Source of the DNA: Lentilactobacillus fungorum
Lineage (GTDB): Bacteria > Bacillota > Bacilli > Lactobacillales > Lactobacillaceae
Length of the DNA stretch: 64,000 nt
NCBI RefSeq assembly: GCF_016860605.1
Contig: NZ_BNJR01000007.1
Location: forward strand, 62,001 to 126,000
Direction of reading: 5' to 3'
Below are positions 6,783 through 14,994 of this stretch, piece by piece. The notes beneath the pieces were generated by a model, which had not been told where the DNA came from, searched no databases, and saw only the letters and a list, made by a program, of their open reading frames with translations. The first letter of the stretch is position 1; every line of letters starts with the position of its first letter. Position numbers and translations under genes: made by a program.

Positions 6783-6965
6783 TCAATTGTTTTCCAATGT
6801 GTCAGTAATTTTGATTGCGATAAGTGAAAAGATAATAATGGTCGTTGCTGTCATCAACGACGCAACCTGTGGAAATAGTTGGATCCAAATTTGACTGAGC
6901 CCCCAGCTCATCATTGCAAATACTAGTGAAATTGCAACTATGATGCCAAATAGGTGCTTCTTCAA
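6783..6965 (-). CDS. small two-helix membrane protein, first of the cluster
   Basis: 60 residues starting at TTG, nine bases after GGAG. Helix one is LFGIIVAISLVFAMMSWGL, helix two VASLMTATTIIIFSLIAIKI, with a short acidic end. It is the promoter-proximal gene of the minus-strand run down to 5657. About 100 bases upstream lies a 19-base motif (7068-7086) that recurs exactly before another small membrane gene near 26.4 kb. Confidence 0.5.
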   Translation of the reverse strand: MKKHLFGIIVAISLVFAMMSWGLSQIWIQLFPQVASLMTATTIIIFSLIAIKITDTLENN

Positions 6966-7067
6966 GATTAGATGCTCCTTTATTATAAAACGGACGTGTC
7001 AATTATAAGACTCCTGATAAATGATCATGAGCCTGTTTGCACCATATCATACATGGTGGTGGCCAAC

Positions 7068-7086
7068 AAGAAACCATTAGTTTACA
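7068..7086. promoter_or_regulatory. 19-base motif shared with 26366-26384
   Basis: AAGAAACCATTAGTTTACA is identical at both places, each upstream of a minus-strand two-helix membrane protein gene. It contains an AAAC-N5-GTTT near-palindrome. A reversed, partial copy (AATTGGTTTCC) lies near 7107. Confidence 0.4.
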
Positions 7087-7123
7087 TATTAAAAAATCGA
7101 AAACTCAATTAATTGGTTTCCGA

Positions 7124-7744
7124 TTATAGTCTTTTAACATTTTCATCTTGAATGAGAAGCCCTTCATCATTGTTAAGTCGGATGACTGATTGATGATGGG
7201 TGTTCTCCCAATGGTTTATTTGATCTATAAGTCCCGGGTTTGTAATTGCGTGTTGGTCAAAATGGGGGTAGATTCTGGTGGTTGTTAGTTTTAGCCCGTT
7301 CAAGTCCTTATCTTGTAGCAGATTATCTTCCGGATATAGGTATTGGTAGAGCTGCAAATCAGGCCCAAGCACGATTGCCCCCGCACTAATGCCATAAATT
7401 GGACGATTATTTTGAGCTAAATCATTAATGACTTGATCAGCATTTGAGCTTTTTAGCGCATGGAGTAGATAAAATTCATACCCGCCATTCAATATAAGGG
7501 CATCAGATTGCTTAAGAATGTCAAGATTATCTTGGAAAACATCGAATAAGGTGACGTTCCGAAAACCCAACGCGTGAAGTTGAGTTTGTAATGCAATCAT
7601 TTTGGGGTGAAGGCGGCCTTCTTTTACTGAGTTGACAATGATTGAAATTTCCGAATATTGATGATGATCAGGTAACATGTTGATAAAGGCTTGAGTAATG
7701 GCTGGCGTTTTAAAAGCCCGCGAAGATAACAGTAAAGTTGACAA
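7124..7744 (-). CDS. peptidase E-like protein (S51 family, class I GATase-like fold)
   Basis: 206 residues from TTG at 7744, nine bases after GGAG; an ATG at 7753 is in frame but touches that site. The S51 signature is clear: ALILNGGYEFYLLHAL corresponds to the GGN region, IYGISAGAIVLG carries the nucleophile serine in the elbow, and RIYPHFDQH supplies the histidine. Peptidase E cleaves Asp-Xaa dipeptides; many lactobacillal members are called only type 1 glutamine amidotransferase-like. The usual N-terminal MxxLLLSS strand is present, supporting the shorter start. Upstream lies a frameshifted hydrolase on the same strand. Confidence 0.8.
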   Translation of the reverse strand: MSTLLLSSRAFKTPAITQAFINMLPDHHQYSEISIIVNSVKEGRLHPKMIALQTQLHALGFRNVTLFDVFQDNLDILKQSDALILNGGYEFYLLHALKSSNADQVINDLAQNNRPIYGISAGAIVLGPDLQLYQYLYPEDNLLQDKDLNGLKLTTTRIYPHFDQHAITNPGLIDQINHWENTHHQSVIRLNNDEGLLIQDENVKRL

Positions 7745-7793
7745 TTGAACCATCTCCACTTGAAAATTTGTAGAATCGTTTAGATAACGGAGC

Positions 7794-8601
7794 TTAAGCT
7801 AATTCGGACAAGAAGCGCCTAAAATGAAAAGCAACTGCTTTGGGTTGATCAAACGGTAAGTTATGCCCGGCGTGATTCAGTAAAATAAGCTCACCTTGAG
7901 GAGATTGGGTGGCGACTTGGAGTTGTTCTTGGTAACCAACCACCGAATCATGGTGGCCAACCAGCATTGTTAGGGGCATTTGGTAATGGGCGTTTTTGAG
8001 ACTGTTTTCAAATGCCAATTGATAGTTTTGAAAATGGTTGCCGGTTAGTTGATCTAAAAATGGTTTATTGGCTGCTTGAATTGCGGGGATAACTTGCTGC
8101 TGATACGCGTGCCAGCTTTCTTGATTGATATTTACAGTCATGTTGAGATAGTCATCATAGAATTCTGAATGGGTCGTAGGACTAACCTTTTCTTGAATAA
8201 TGTTTAACGGGCTGGCGGTCAATCGTTTTTGGGCATTGGCCGTAATAACCGGGCAGGTCAAAAAGAGCCCTTGGACAAGGTTTGACAATTGATTGGCAAG
8301 GCCAAGTGCTAAGTAGCCCCCATATGAATGGCCACAGAGAATGAAAGATTGGTTGCCAATAAGGTGTTGAATCGCTTGAATTAATGTCGTGAGCATGGCA
8401 TCGCTGGTTGCAGTCGCTAAGCCCGAGCTGGCACCCATTCCAGGAAGGTCAAAGCCTTTTATAAGGCCGGCTAGCGAGGATGGGCTCATACGGTATTTGC
8501 ATCGAATGATGATCCATCCCCATGCCATGGAGAAAAATAATTGGCTGGCCTTCGCCAAAAAGTTGATAGGCAATATTTGCGTGTTGTAAGTTAAGTTGCA
8601 T
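7794..8601 (-). pseudogene. alpha/beta hydrolase with a single-base frameshift
   Basis: The reading frame from the ATG at 8601 gives a proper hydrolase start: MQLNLQHANIAYQLFGEGQP then IIFLHGMGMDHHSMQIPYEP, with the HG oxyanion motif. It shifts at a run of four T (8457-8460 on the plus strand); removing one base joins it to the other frame as PYKGFDLPGMGAS. That frame carries ILCGHSYGGYLAL (nucleophile Ser), VGHHDSVVG (acid) and LNHAGHNLPFDQP (His). The 808-base span is one base over 269 codons, as expected for one insertion. Either a recent pseudogene, a phase-variable tract or a sequencing error; all catalytic residues survive. Confidence 0.8.
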
Positions 8602-8717
8602 GTGATAGCCCCTTTAGTAATCGTTAATTAATCACTAGCATACACGATTTCAGGGGTTTTGCAATTTGAAATCAGCCATTAGGGTATAATCAAGGTATGA
8701 ACATGATTGGAGGCATC

Positions 8718-9335
8718 ATGACCCAACTCACCCTTAAACAATTTAACGCCCACTACTATTACAAAACCGACCTCATTAAATTATGTCGCAGATACAATTT
8801 GCCAACATACGGCACCAAGGCCGAATTAACCCGTTATTTGCGAGCTTACTTATCGGGAATTCCTAAACAACAAATTTTGCCGGTTAGGCAACCCAAGCTG
8901 CCTCGTACGCGCCTAAGCCATAACGACATCTCGTTAAGTACCCCATTAGTTGATTCGGGATTTTCCTTTAATCGAGAGGCCCGGCAGTTCTTTGCCGATT
9001 ATTTTGGTGTTCCTCAGTTTTCATTCAAAAAGAAAATGGCGGTTATCAAACGTAAGGCGGAAGCTGACCACGATTTGACCATGACGGTTGGCGATTTAAT
9101 CCGGGCGTATCAGCAGCCAGATAATCTCGTTAAGCAGTCTCAAGAAGAAGCGACGTATCAGTGGAACCATTTTGTGAAAGCCTTTTGCGCCGATCCCGAT
9201 AGTTCACGGTTTAATCAAAAAATAAAGGTAGCCGCGATTCTTTGGCATCACGTGAAGCGCTCATCAAAGTCGAAAAATTATCAGCATCGATTGCTGAAAA
9301 AATATGCAGTAGAGATCCAAACCTTTATTAAGTGA
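8718..9335 (+). CDS. SAP domain protein, possibly with DUF6434
   Basis: 205 residues from the ATG at 8718 (GGAGG seven bases upstream; longer readings from 8697 lack a site). Residues about 3-48 (LTLKQFNAHYYYKTDLIKLC, then GTKAELTRYLRAYL) follow the SAP helix-turn-helix pattern that binds nucleic acid. The second half (FSFNREARQFFADYFG, then FSFKKKMAVIKRKAEADHDL and ATYQWNHFVKAFCAD) looks like the lactobacillal domain I know as DUF6434. Very basic. Probably nucleic-acid binding; the cellular role is unknown. Confidence 0.7.
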   Translation: MTQLTLKQFNAHYYYKTDLIKLCRRYNLPTYGTKAELTRYLRAYLSGIPKQQILPVRQPKLPRTRLSHNDISLSTPLVDSGFSFNREARQFFADYFGVPQFSFKKKMAVIKRKAEADHDLTMTVGDLIRAYQQPDNLVKQSQEEATYQWNHFVKAFCADPDSSRFNQKIKVAAILWHHVKRSSKSKNYQHRLLKKYAVEIQTFIK

Positions 9336-9392
9336 AGCGTGGTTTTCCTTGAGGTGGCTAACCGCGGATTTCAAGGGAATAGTGAGCAAACT

Positions 9393-9439
9393 AAAAATTC
9401 TTTAGTAACAACCGGTGGGGTTGTCGCTAAAGAATTTTT
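9393..9439. terminator. bidirectional terminator
   Basis: AAAAATTCTTTAG pairs with CTAAAGAATTTTT, with AACAACC facing GGTTGT inside. It lies between the convergent SAP-domain gene and the ABC permease gene. Confidence 0.85.
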
Positions 9440-9481
9440 GAAAAGCATCGATGAATAATAAATCCAGCGCTAAGCGGGATC

Positions 9482-11053
9482 CTACAAAGCTAAGTCTGCT
9501 TGTTGCCAATATCGATAGTAATGCCACAAAAGGCCAATGCTAGGAACGGCCATCAGTAATAATGCCAAACTATTGACGATGAGTGGCGAATAAGTGTTCA
9601 CCAAGAAGAAGTAAGCCACAATGAGGGCGATGCCAATCATGAGGGCGCCAAAGGTCACTAAACCGATTACCAAATTGCCGCCGCCACGGTTAAATAACTG
9701 GGTGACATTGGTCCACGTGAGGTCTAATAGGCGCCAATCACGGGTGTAATTGTAGGCACTGGCGACTAAGTTTCCCAAAAGAATCCCAATGCAAAGCGTC
9801 ACCAGGTCGAACCACATCAGCTTAGCCAGGATGCCTAATATGACGGCGAGTACGATTAATGCCAGACTTTGGATTGCTAACACTAATTTGAATTTAAACC
9901 AGAGGTACTGTTTAAACCCAATTGGTAATGATTTGATGAACGCTAAGTTTTGGCGGTCCAGCGAAATAAATACGCCGGCAAGCGACCCTTGATTAATCGC
10001 CATCATTGCAATGGCTAACCCAGCTAGAAACGTCACCCCCGCATCGTTTGCGGTTAGGGTAGCGAGTGATAGGTTGTTTTGAAAGACCATGATGATTGTA
10101 AAAATGCAAACCGGAAATAAGGTTAGCGAAAATGATTGCATTAACAAGGTGGGATTCCATAGCAGCCCCAAGTTATAGCGAAGCAACTGGCGCGTAATGC
10201 CACCACCGCGATGCTTGTGAGGGGCTTTGGAAATCTGTTGAATGTTGAGGCCACCCAGCACCTTTGGCAGTAAGACCTTTTGCATAATAACGCCTAGGCT
10301 GGCAATCACGACTAGCATGATTGAGACGGTTACCAGACTTCCCATACTGAGTGGTTCGGCAACCACCTGGTGTAAAGCAGAAAAGCCTGGAATAATTGGT
10401 GCCCCCGCTGCGGCGGCTTCATCGCCGATATTCATAATAAAAATCGCCACAAACATGGCAATCATTGATAGGCCAGTCATCAAAAACGTCATGCCTTTTT
10501 GATGCTTTTGATAGATGGCCGTTTGCGCAAAGCTAAAAATGGCAACCGAACAAATTAGAAACAAGCAGGTGTAAAAAAGCACAAACATAATGGTTCCAAC
10601 GACAAAGCTAATACCAATGAACCGGCCTGGATGAAGGCCTGCCAAGACAAAGACCACCCAAGCGGGGATTTCCATCGGTAGAATCGTTAGTACGACAACT
10701 GAAAACTTAGCGGTAAAAACCGCCCATTGATTGAGAGGTAGGGGGAGGTAGTCTTTGAGATCTTTGCTTTCAAAAAAGATGTTATCAATGGCGGCGACGG
10801 TTTGTGCCAAGCCGATAACGGTAAAGAGCGCAATTAGATTGGTGAAGATCCCAACATGTTGATTTAAGTTCGCAAGCGTCATCATGCCACCAAAAGCAAC
10901 CCCAAAAATGATGCCAATAATGACATATTGACTGATGAGTGAGCGATAAAGAGCCGCGCCTGACTTACCCTTTTCGCGCTGACGGCGAGTGAGCTGAGGA
11001 TTGGCGTAAAGGAGGTTGATCTTCATGAGTTGCAGAAATTGGCGATTAATCAT
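9482..11053 (-). CDS. ABC exporter permease, large multi-span
   Basis: 523 residues from the ATG at 11053; GGGGAG is eight bases upstream, and the gene overlaps the end of the ATPase gene by 8 bp, a coupled arrangement. About a dozen hydrophobic helices are spread over the length with few long loops. A cytoplasmic MKINLLYANPQLTRRQREKG start and an internal basic PHKHRGGGITRQLL segment are visible. It resembles the EcsB/YthQ type of membrane partner rather than an importer permease, and no binding protein is encoded nearby. Substrate unknown. Confidence 0.8.
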   Translation of the reverse strand: MINRQFLQLMKINLLYANPQLTRRQREKGKSGAALYRSLISQYVIIGIIFGVAFGGMMTLANLNQHVGIFTNLIALFTVIGLAQTVAAIDNIFFESKDLKDYLPLPLNQWAVFTAKFSVVVLTILPMEIPAWVVFVLAGLHPGRFIGISFVVGTIMFVLFYTCLFLICSVAIFSFAQTAIYQKHQKGMTFLMTGLSMIAMFVAIFIMNIGDEAAAAGAPIIPGFSALHQVVAEPLSMGSLVTVSIMLVVIASLGVIMQKVLLPKVLGGLNIQQISKAPHKHRGGGITRQLLRYNLGLLWNPTLLMQSFSLTLFPVCIFTIIMVFQNNLSLATLTANDAGVTFLAGLAIAMMAINQGSLAGVFISLDRQNLAFIKSLPIGFKQYLWFKFKLVLAIQSLALIVLAVILGILAKLMWFDLVTLCIGILLGNLVASAYNYTRDWRLLDLTWTNVTQLFNRGGGNLVIGLVTFGALMIGIALIVAYFFLVNTYSPLIVNSLALLLMAVPSIGLLWHYYRYWQQADLAL

Positions 11054-11813
11054 TTCGGCTACTCCCCTCAAGCTCGTTGACGGTTTGTTGATCGGCGGCT
11101 CGGCCGGCCATCTTCAAGTAGATGGTTTCTAATGTCGCGTTGGGCATCGTATTAAGAAGCTGGTCAACCGACCCGTTATAAATTAAATTGCCGTGGCGTA
11201 AAATCGCCAAGTCGTCACACAACTCTTGGGCCGTTGCGAGAACGTGGGTCGAAAAAATGACCGTTTTGCCTTTGGCAGCGTGTTTTTTCATAAGCTGTTT
11301 CAGGTCGTAAATTGCTTGGGGATCCAGACCAGTCATCGGTTCATCCAACACCCAAATGTCAGGATCTGGAAGCAAAGCGCCAATCACAATTGCCTTTTGT
11401 CGCATCCCATGAGAAAAGTCGCCGATCGGTGAATCAGCGTGGGCAGCCATATCAAATAACTCGCTGAGCTCGGCCTGGCGCTTCTTTCGCAAATCGGCGG
11501 GGATTTGATAAGCCGAGGCAATCAAGTCCCAATAATCATTGGCGGTTAGTTCAAGAAAAATATCTGGTGAATCAGGGACGTAGCCAATTCGCTTTTTAAT
11601 TGCCAATCGATGGTCGACTAAATTGTCACCATCCACGGTAATGGTTCCCGAAGTGGGTTCAATGACGCTGACTAAACTTTTGAGGGTGGTCGATTTGCCG
11701 GCGCCGTTATGGCCGAGAAAGCCGAAAATTTTACCGTTAGGGATGGTTAACGACAAGTCGCGTAAAGCAACCGTCGAATCGTAAACTTTTTGCAGGTGGT
11801 TAAATTCAATCAT
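11046..11813 (-). CDS. ABC transporter ATP-binding protein
   Basis: 255 residues from the ATG at 11813, nine bases after AAGGAG. Walker A is GFLGHNGAGKSTTLK (about 34-48), the Q-loop region GYVPDSPDIFLEL, the signature is FSHGMRQK (a degenerate LSGGQ, common in drug and lipid exporters of the CcmA/EcsA class), Walker B is WVLDEPMTGLDP, and the switch histidine is in FSTHV. The neighbouring permease overlaps its 3' end. Energises that exporter; substrate unknown. Confidence 0.9.
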   Translation of the reverse strand: MIEFNHLQKVYDSTVALRDLSLTIPNGKIFGFLGHNGAGKSTTLKSLVSVIEPTSGTITVDGDNLVDHRLAIKKRIGYVPDSPDIFLELTANDYWDLIASAYQIPADLRKKRQAELSELFDMAAHADSPIGDFSHGMRQKAIVIGALLPDPDIWVLDEPMTGLDPQAIYDLKQLMKKHAAKGKTVIFSTHVLATAQELCDDLAILRHGNLIYNGSVDQLLNTMPNATLETIYLKMAGRAADQQTVNELEGSSRND

Positions 11814-12392
11814 ATAGACAAGCTCCTTATCCAAAAACTATTGAACTGCAGTGCAGAATGAACTCCCCGAAATAAAATTCATGTACCCTCGAAAATTGAT
11901 GGTCATATAAGATGCCGAATAGTTGGTATCCATATGAGTAATTATCAATAAAGATACACCTATCATAAGTTGAAAACAATGTTTGGTTAGAGCTCACTTC
12001 TCAAAATAAGGGATAACACAAAATATGGAAGGATACTTCCATTTAGAGCAGATTATTCCGCATATGGAAGTATGTTGCCATTTTGCCAATATTTGTGCTT
12101 ATTTGGAGAGGTAAGCACCGTATCAAATGACCGTGAACTATCTTCATGGTTATTTCTGTACATAAGGCCCATTCATATTTTTAGAAATTGATGGTCAACT
12201 TGCAGTGACTATCAATTTAGCGTATAAAATATTTAGAATGATCTTATTAGTGCCGGTTGGTTTCCGGTTTCCGCTTTTTATTCAAATACATAATGATCAT
12301 GTTTTACGATAATTAATTGCTGAATCGTCGCAATTGCTAGAGAGAATAGCTTGCTGGCAGGCCCAGTTGTCAGTACATTGAGGAGGATCATG
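11814..12392. promoter_or_regulatory. long intergenic region with ATGGAAG repeats
   Basis: About 580 bases between divergent genes with no convincing ORF. ATGGAAG-N4-CTTCCAT forms a palindrome at 12025-12042, and a further ATGGAAG follows at 12064-12070. AAATTGATGGTCA occurs twice, near 11893 and 12185. A GGTTTCCGGTTTCC stretch lies near 12260, shortly before the next regulator gene. These look like operators, probably for the divergent exporter or the XRE-membrane regulator. Confidence 0.35.
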
Positions 12393-12977
12393 ATGGTCGA
12401 AAATCAGTTTGGGAAACGACTCAAATTAAAAAGGAGTGAGGCTTCTTTCACACAACAGGAATTAGCCAATCAATTACATGTTTCACGGAAAACAATTTCA
12501 AGTTGGGAAACCGGGCGAAATCGACCGGATATTGACTCATTAACGCAATTAGCAGCCATTTATCAGATTTCACTTGATGAACTGACGGGTAATCTGAATG
12601 AATCGTCTCCAATTACTTTGGATAAGTCGGTTCCCTCGAAGCATCCTGCAACCATCATTAATATTATGATTGTGGTCATACTCGTAGAACGGATTACGCA
12701 ACTTTCTACCTCAAGCGGGTTACTGTGGATAGACTTTCTTTTGGCAGGGGCGATTGGATTACGATTACTGGTATCTCGCTATGGTCGGCGGGTAATTAAT
12801 TCTCCAGTCCCTTTTCTAAGTGGCGAGGTTATATTCGGTGGGGCAGCATTTGTTAGCGGCTGGTTTCGTTTATTCTATATGGGGGCTGGCCTCAACATTA
12901 CGTGCTATGTCATTGGCCTGGTTGTGGTGGTTGATGCAGCGGTTCAGTTTAGGCGGCTGGTAAAAGCTCACCGTTAG
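12393..12977 (+). CDS. membrane-anchored XRE-family regulator
   Basis: 194 residues. AGGAGG at 12381 gives six bases of spacing to the ATG at 12393 (an ATG at 12390 is also possible). Helix-turn-helix residues about 5-60 with VSRKTISSWETGRNRPDIDSL and ISLDELTGNLN. The rest has about four hydrophobic segments (TIINIMIVVILVERI, LLWIDFLLAGAIGLRLL, GEVIFGGAAFVSGWF, NITCYVIGLVVVVDAA). It is the regulator closest to the ABC exporter at 9482-11813 and lies across a long intergenic region carrying repeats, so control of that exporter is a fair hypothesis. Confidence 0.85.
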   Translation: MVENQFGKRLKLKRSEASFTQQELANQLHVSRKTISSWETGRNRPDIDSLTQLAAIYQISLDELTGNLNESSPITLDKSVPSKHPATIINIMIVVILVERITQLSTSSGLLWIDFLLAGAIGLRLLVSRYGRRVINSPVPFLSGEVIFGGAAFVSGWFRLFYMGAGLNITCYVIGLVVVVDAAVQFRRLVKAHR

Positions 12978-13162
12978 TGTCGTCCTAGTCGATTAAGGTC
13001 TCCATGAGGGACTTATTTAATCTCGCGGGCTTTATTAAAAATCAGTTAGGATCCCAAGGGTTGCTGATTCAGCAATCTGGCTCATATTTTTGAAAGTCGT
13101 TCAAAAATGTTATTATAAGTGATTGTCGATTAGAACCAGCTATTATTTTGAAAGAAGGAATA

Positions 13163-13480
13163 ATGACGTTGTTTTCCAAATTCAAACAAATTTCAACTAC
13201 TCAATTGCAAAAGCAGCTGTCGATGAAGCCGACCATTGTGGATGTTCGCGAAGAAAATGAATTTCGTGATGGGCATATTCCAAGCGCTAAAAATTGGCCG
13301 TTGTCTCAAATAACCCACGGGATTAATGAGCCAGATTACCCCCAGCCGTGGTACCTGATTTGTCGATCTGGTCGGCGAAGTGAAATGGCCGCCAACATCT
13401 TGAGCGATGCTGGTCATAAGGTGATTGCGGTCAAAGGTGGCATGAATGCTTGGCAGGGACAGGTTACCACGGGAAAATAA
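13163..13480 (+). CDS. rhodanese-like sulfurtransferase
   Basis: 105 residues from the ATG at 13163 (AGAAGGA upstream). A single rhodanese domain: IVDVREENEFRDGHIPSAKN near residues 25-44, then the active-site loop YLICRSGRRSEMAA with Cys67 as sulfur acceptor, and GHKVIAVKGGMNAWQG at the end. Single-domain rhodaneses transfer sulfane sulfur to thiophilic acceptors. No membrane segment. It stands alone between the XRE regulator and the CPBP protease gene. Confidence 0.92.
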   Translation: MTLFSKFKQISTTQLQKQLSMKPTIVDVREENEFRDGHIPSAKNWPLSQITHGINEPDYPQPWYLICRSGRRSEMAANILSDAGHKVIAVKGGMNAWQGQVTTGK

Positions 13481-13613
13481 CGTGAAGCAATTTAAAAATG
13501 TCGTTGTTAGCACAAGATAACTTTGGTTGTCCCCGTAATTAAATCAGGAAAAGCGATTAGCAGCAGGACCCCTTCCATCTTCACGAATTGGTAAGCTGAA
13601 GGAGACTAAATTT

Positions 13614-13700
13614 GTGATGGTGATTAATGAATCGATAGAAGAGCTGGCCTTTAAAGTTTGGCTCAACCAACATGAGGTTCTACCACGTGATCAATTATAA
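13614..13700 (+). CDS. possible 28-residue peptide upstream of the CPBP gene
   Basis: GTG start nine bases after GGAG (in AAGGAGA), reading MMVINESIEELAFKVWLNQ then HEVLPRDQL, ending 24 bases before the protease start. Acidic and amphipathic, no signal peptide or double-glycine. Could be a leader peptide or a small co-translated protein. Supported only by the ribosome site and position. Confidence 0.35.
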   Translation: MMVINESIEELAFKVWLNQHEVLPRDQL

Positions 13701-13724
13701 TTCGAAAGAACCGAGGGAATGCGC

Positions 13725-14903
13725 TTGAAAAAGGAATTGCTAGTTCTGGTCTTTAAGGTGGAGTGTCTGTTAATTGCCTTGATTGTGAGTACAATCTACT
13801 TACTAAAAATGAATTTTTTGATCATTCACGGCGGCATCCTCATTCCAATTGGGATTGATTTGTTAGCTGGTCTTTTGGTAACAACTAATCAGCGTAGCCG
13901 TCAGTTATTGACAATGGTGAATGGTTTTTTGAAACTGATCTTAGTTGGCCTATTTCCGTTTTCCCTGGGGTTGGCGTTATGCTTGCTTGGCGCGCCGTTG
14001 GTTGTCAAATTAGCCATTCCAAACTGGTTTGTGATGGCCATTGTCCTGATCTTGTTTAGTGTCATGCTGATCCCCTTTTTGAAGCTAGTGCTACTGCCAC
14101 TTCAGGGGATTGGTTGGCAAGTTAGCGGTAGTGCGCTTTTGATGATGACCCTCTACTTGACTTCAATTAATTCGCAATTTTTGAACTTCTCGATCAGCCA
14201 ATCAAATCCAATTTTATGGTTATCCTATCTGGGATCATTTGCCATCGTCATTTACGCGATGGACCAATGGGGTTACCAGCTGCCCAGGATTAAAATCAAT
14301 TCAAGTGTTAATTATTGGTGGCTAATCCTAGCAATTGTGACGGGATTGTTGAACTTAGGGATGTCGGCTGGGAGTTGGACACGATTATTAACGAAATTTC
14401 AGCTTGAGTTAGGGACACATTCACTAGTAATGATTGCGACGACAATTGTTTGGGTCGGCATCAAAGAAGAGTTCATCTTTAGGTATTTATTTTTATGGCC
14501 GCTATTGACAGTGAAAGCTCAATCAGCTCAAAAGAAAATTGTCTGGGCAATGCTGATTAGTTCTAGTGTGTTTGGCTTGTCCCACGCTGATAATTTAGTT
14601 TCGGGGCAAGGATTCTTGCCAACCTTTCTGCAAATCTTTGCCGCATTTGGCGTTGGCATGTTATTCAGTGTGATCACTTTGTACACTGGGACGATTTGGA
14701 TTGCCATCACCTTGCATGTCATGATTGATTTGATTGGCTATCCAATGGCTAGTGCCGGTGTGTTTGCCAACGGTATGTCAGCCTACATGGTTGAATTCAT
14801 TATCTTGACGCGAATCATTGAACTGATTGTTGTCTTTCTTATTCTAAGGAGTCAAAAGGCTCAAGCGGCGTTTGCCCAAACGCTACGACGAATTCAAAAG
14901 TGA
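13725..14903 (+). CDS. CPBP family intramembrane metalloprotease
   Basis: 392 residues from TTG at 13725, which is seven bases after GAGGG; the ATG at 13719 is almost touching that site. About ten membrane helices. The three CPBP (Abi) motifs are in order in the last third: GIKEEFIFRYLF (the EExxxR glutamates), SVFGLSHADNLVSG (FxxxH) and ITLHVMIDLIGY (HxxxD/N). Relatives include the Rce1-type prenyl-protein proteases and bacteriocin self-immunity proteins. The target is unknown; a tiny ORF just upstream might be linked. The long N-terminal membrane part exceeds the minimal domain. Confidence 0.85.
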   Translation: MKKELLVLVFKVECLLIALIVSTIYLLKMNFLIIHGGILIPIGIDLLAGLLVTTNQRSRQLLTMVNGFLKLILVGLFPFSLGLALCLLGAPLVVKLAIPNWFVMAIVLILFSVMLIPFLKLVLLPLQGIGWQVSGSALLMMTLYLTSINSQFLNFSISQSNPILWLSYLGSFAIVIYAMDQWGYQLPRIKINSSVNYWWLILAIVTGLLNLGMSAGSWTRLLTKFQLELGTHSLVMIATTIVWVGIKEEFIFRYLFLWPLLTVKAQSAQKKIVWAMLISSSVFGLSHADNLVSGQGFLPTFLQIFAAFGVGMLFSVITLYTGTIWIAITLHVMIDLIGYPMASAGVFANGMSAYMVEFIILTRIIELIVVFLILRSQKAQAAFAQTLRRIQK

Positions 14904-14945
14904 TTAGATAAAATGATGTTGAAACAACTCTTCAAACACGTTAAA

Positions 14946-14979
14946 TAGCGCGTCCCTCATCAAGTTGAAGGACGCGCTA
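14946..14979. terminator. hairpin between convergent genes
   Basis: TAGCGCGTCC pairs with GGACGCGCTA around a 14-base loop between the CPBP gene and fumC. The T-run is weak on both sides. Confidence 0.6.
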
Positions 14980-14994
14980 TCATTATCTATAAAG

